From contig CM043964.1 of assembly GCA_014529385.2 (NCBI GenBank), positions 109,645,587 through 109,709,586 of the forward strand: a stretch of 64,000 nt of DNA. The letters are read 5' to 3'. Under the pieces are notes generated by a model, which saw only the letters and a list, made by a program, of their open reading frames with translations, did not search any database and was not told the DNA's origin. The position numbers and the translations under genes are program-made. Of this stretch, positions 63,464 to 64,000 are shown piece after piece. Numbering within the stretch: position 1 is the stretch's first letter; each line of letters begins with the position of its first letter. The stretch comes from Adiantum capillus-veneris. Taxonomy: Eukaryota > Streptophyta > Polypodiopsida > Polypodiales > Pteridaceae.

Positions 63464-64000
63464 CTAACAAAACAAGGACATTATTATCGACGATGATGAG
63501 GTGCTTAGAGTCAACTGCAGAAAATTTTATAATGGAATTACGTTGACTTAACCAAGAATATCCCACGTGCTATCTCTAAGAACTGAATCAGAAAACAAAC
63601 GAGAACATTCTAGTGGCATTACTCGGGTAAATTTCACCAAATCACATGGAACACTACAACAATATGTCAATATGGGCTACAAGCAAGATAGCAATTCTCT
63701 TAGGCTGGAAGTGAGGAGGACCATAAGACTCATAAAAGCATGCACCTTTGAAGCTGTCTAAAGGAGCCACAAAACTAAAGAGACAGGTTAGCAAGTGCCT
63801 AAATAATGTCATTGGTCCAAAATCCCTCTAGAGCAAGAAAGTCTAATTGTTAAGACACACAATCTTGTCTACCTCAGTGTCCACGGTATGAGCGAAACAG
63901 ATGCTACTTCGCAAGTATACAGTGATGCGGTGACCAGTCCGAGATGGGTTGACACAGTTGGATTTGCACACTCCGTAGAATGACTTCACAAAACACCCGG
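63464..64000. other. upstream intron of the CFAP251-like gene
   Basis: No exon could be supported. The next upstream WD40 exon should lie further right, possibly beyond the window. Confidence 0.5.

Noticed and set aside
63845-63985. Possible upstream WD40 exon ending at a GTAGAC donor-like word
   Set aside because: Two frames look equally possible, neither has convincing WD40 spacing, and the phase does not fit the exon at 63.46 kb.

Overview
The window looks like nuclear DNA of a land plant with swimming sperm, most likely a fern or another seed-free lineage with a large genome. Several Ty3-type LTR elements carry the plant initiator-Met tRNA primer site, and the LINEs are plant-type (endonuclease, RT, C-terminal zf-RVT). 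The one host gene I can read encodes a motile-cilium protein: a minus-strand homologue of CFAP251 (FAP251/WDR66), a calmodulin- and radial-spoke-associated WD40 protein that is expected only in plants with flagellated gametes. No bacterial, organellar, rRNA or tRNA genes were seen.

Layout. 1-11,028: AT-rich sequence downstream of the gene, with a compound microsatellite, several decayed tandem duplications and a possible primer-binding-site relic, but no recognisable gene. 11,029-63,463: the CFAP251 gene on the minus strand. Eleven exons (63.4, 63.3, 63.1, 49.6, 31.8, 31.4, 28.5, 12.2, 12.0, 11.7 and 11.1 kb) join in consistent phase, and the last ends at a stop codon. One further exon (near 62.9 kb) is tentative, a short piece of the WD40 region was not found, and the N-terminal part lies beyond 64 kb. 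The other introns are short, or 2.7 kb at most, but three are about 13-18 kb and are filled with nested retrotransposons.

Nest 1 (intron 12,320-28,485). A minus-strand LINE is bounded by a 16-bp target duplication at 12,867 and 27,750. It holds a plus-strand LINE 3' end, a chromodomain Ty3 remnant, and a plus-strand non-autonomous LTR element (family A, 18,866-27,729). Inside that sits a minus-strand Ty3 element (family B, copy B1, 19,965-26,397; target duplication ATATG), which itself contains a Ty1/copia RT fragment.

Nest 2 (intron 31,913-49,565). A family-A LTR is interrupted by a 5'-truncated family-B element (B3) that carries RT, RNase H, integrase and an extra ORF. A 6.5-kb LINE with a 17-bp target duplication is inserted in that extra ORF.

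Nest 3 (intron ending at 49,701, upstream end near 62.9-63.0 kb). A family-B fragment (B5) is interrupted by a family-A element with gag and protease (A2). A2 is interrupted by another family-B element (B2, 52,694-58,791; target duplication TCTCT).

The most interesting pattern is in family B. B1 and B2 keep gag, zinc knuckles and protease but lack RT and integrase. In the freed space each carries a different host-gene fragment (TLC-domain membrane protein in B1; GDSL lipase in B2) next to a G-rich minisatellite built on the same GGTAGGGGCGAGG-like motif. B3, the copy with polymerase genes, has a related array between integrase and its extra ORF. This suggests a gene-capturing non-autonomous Ty3 family with a variable cargo site, presumably mobilised by B3-like relatives.
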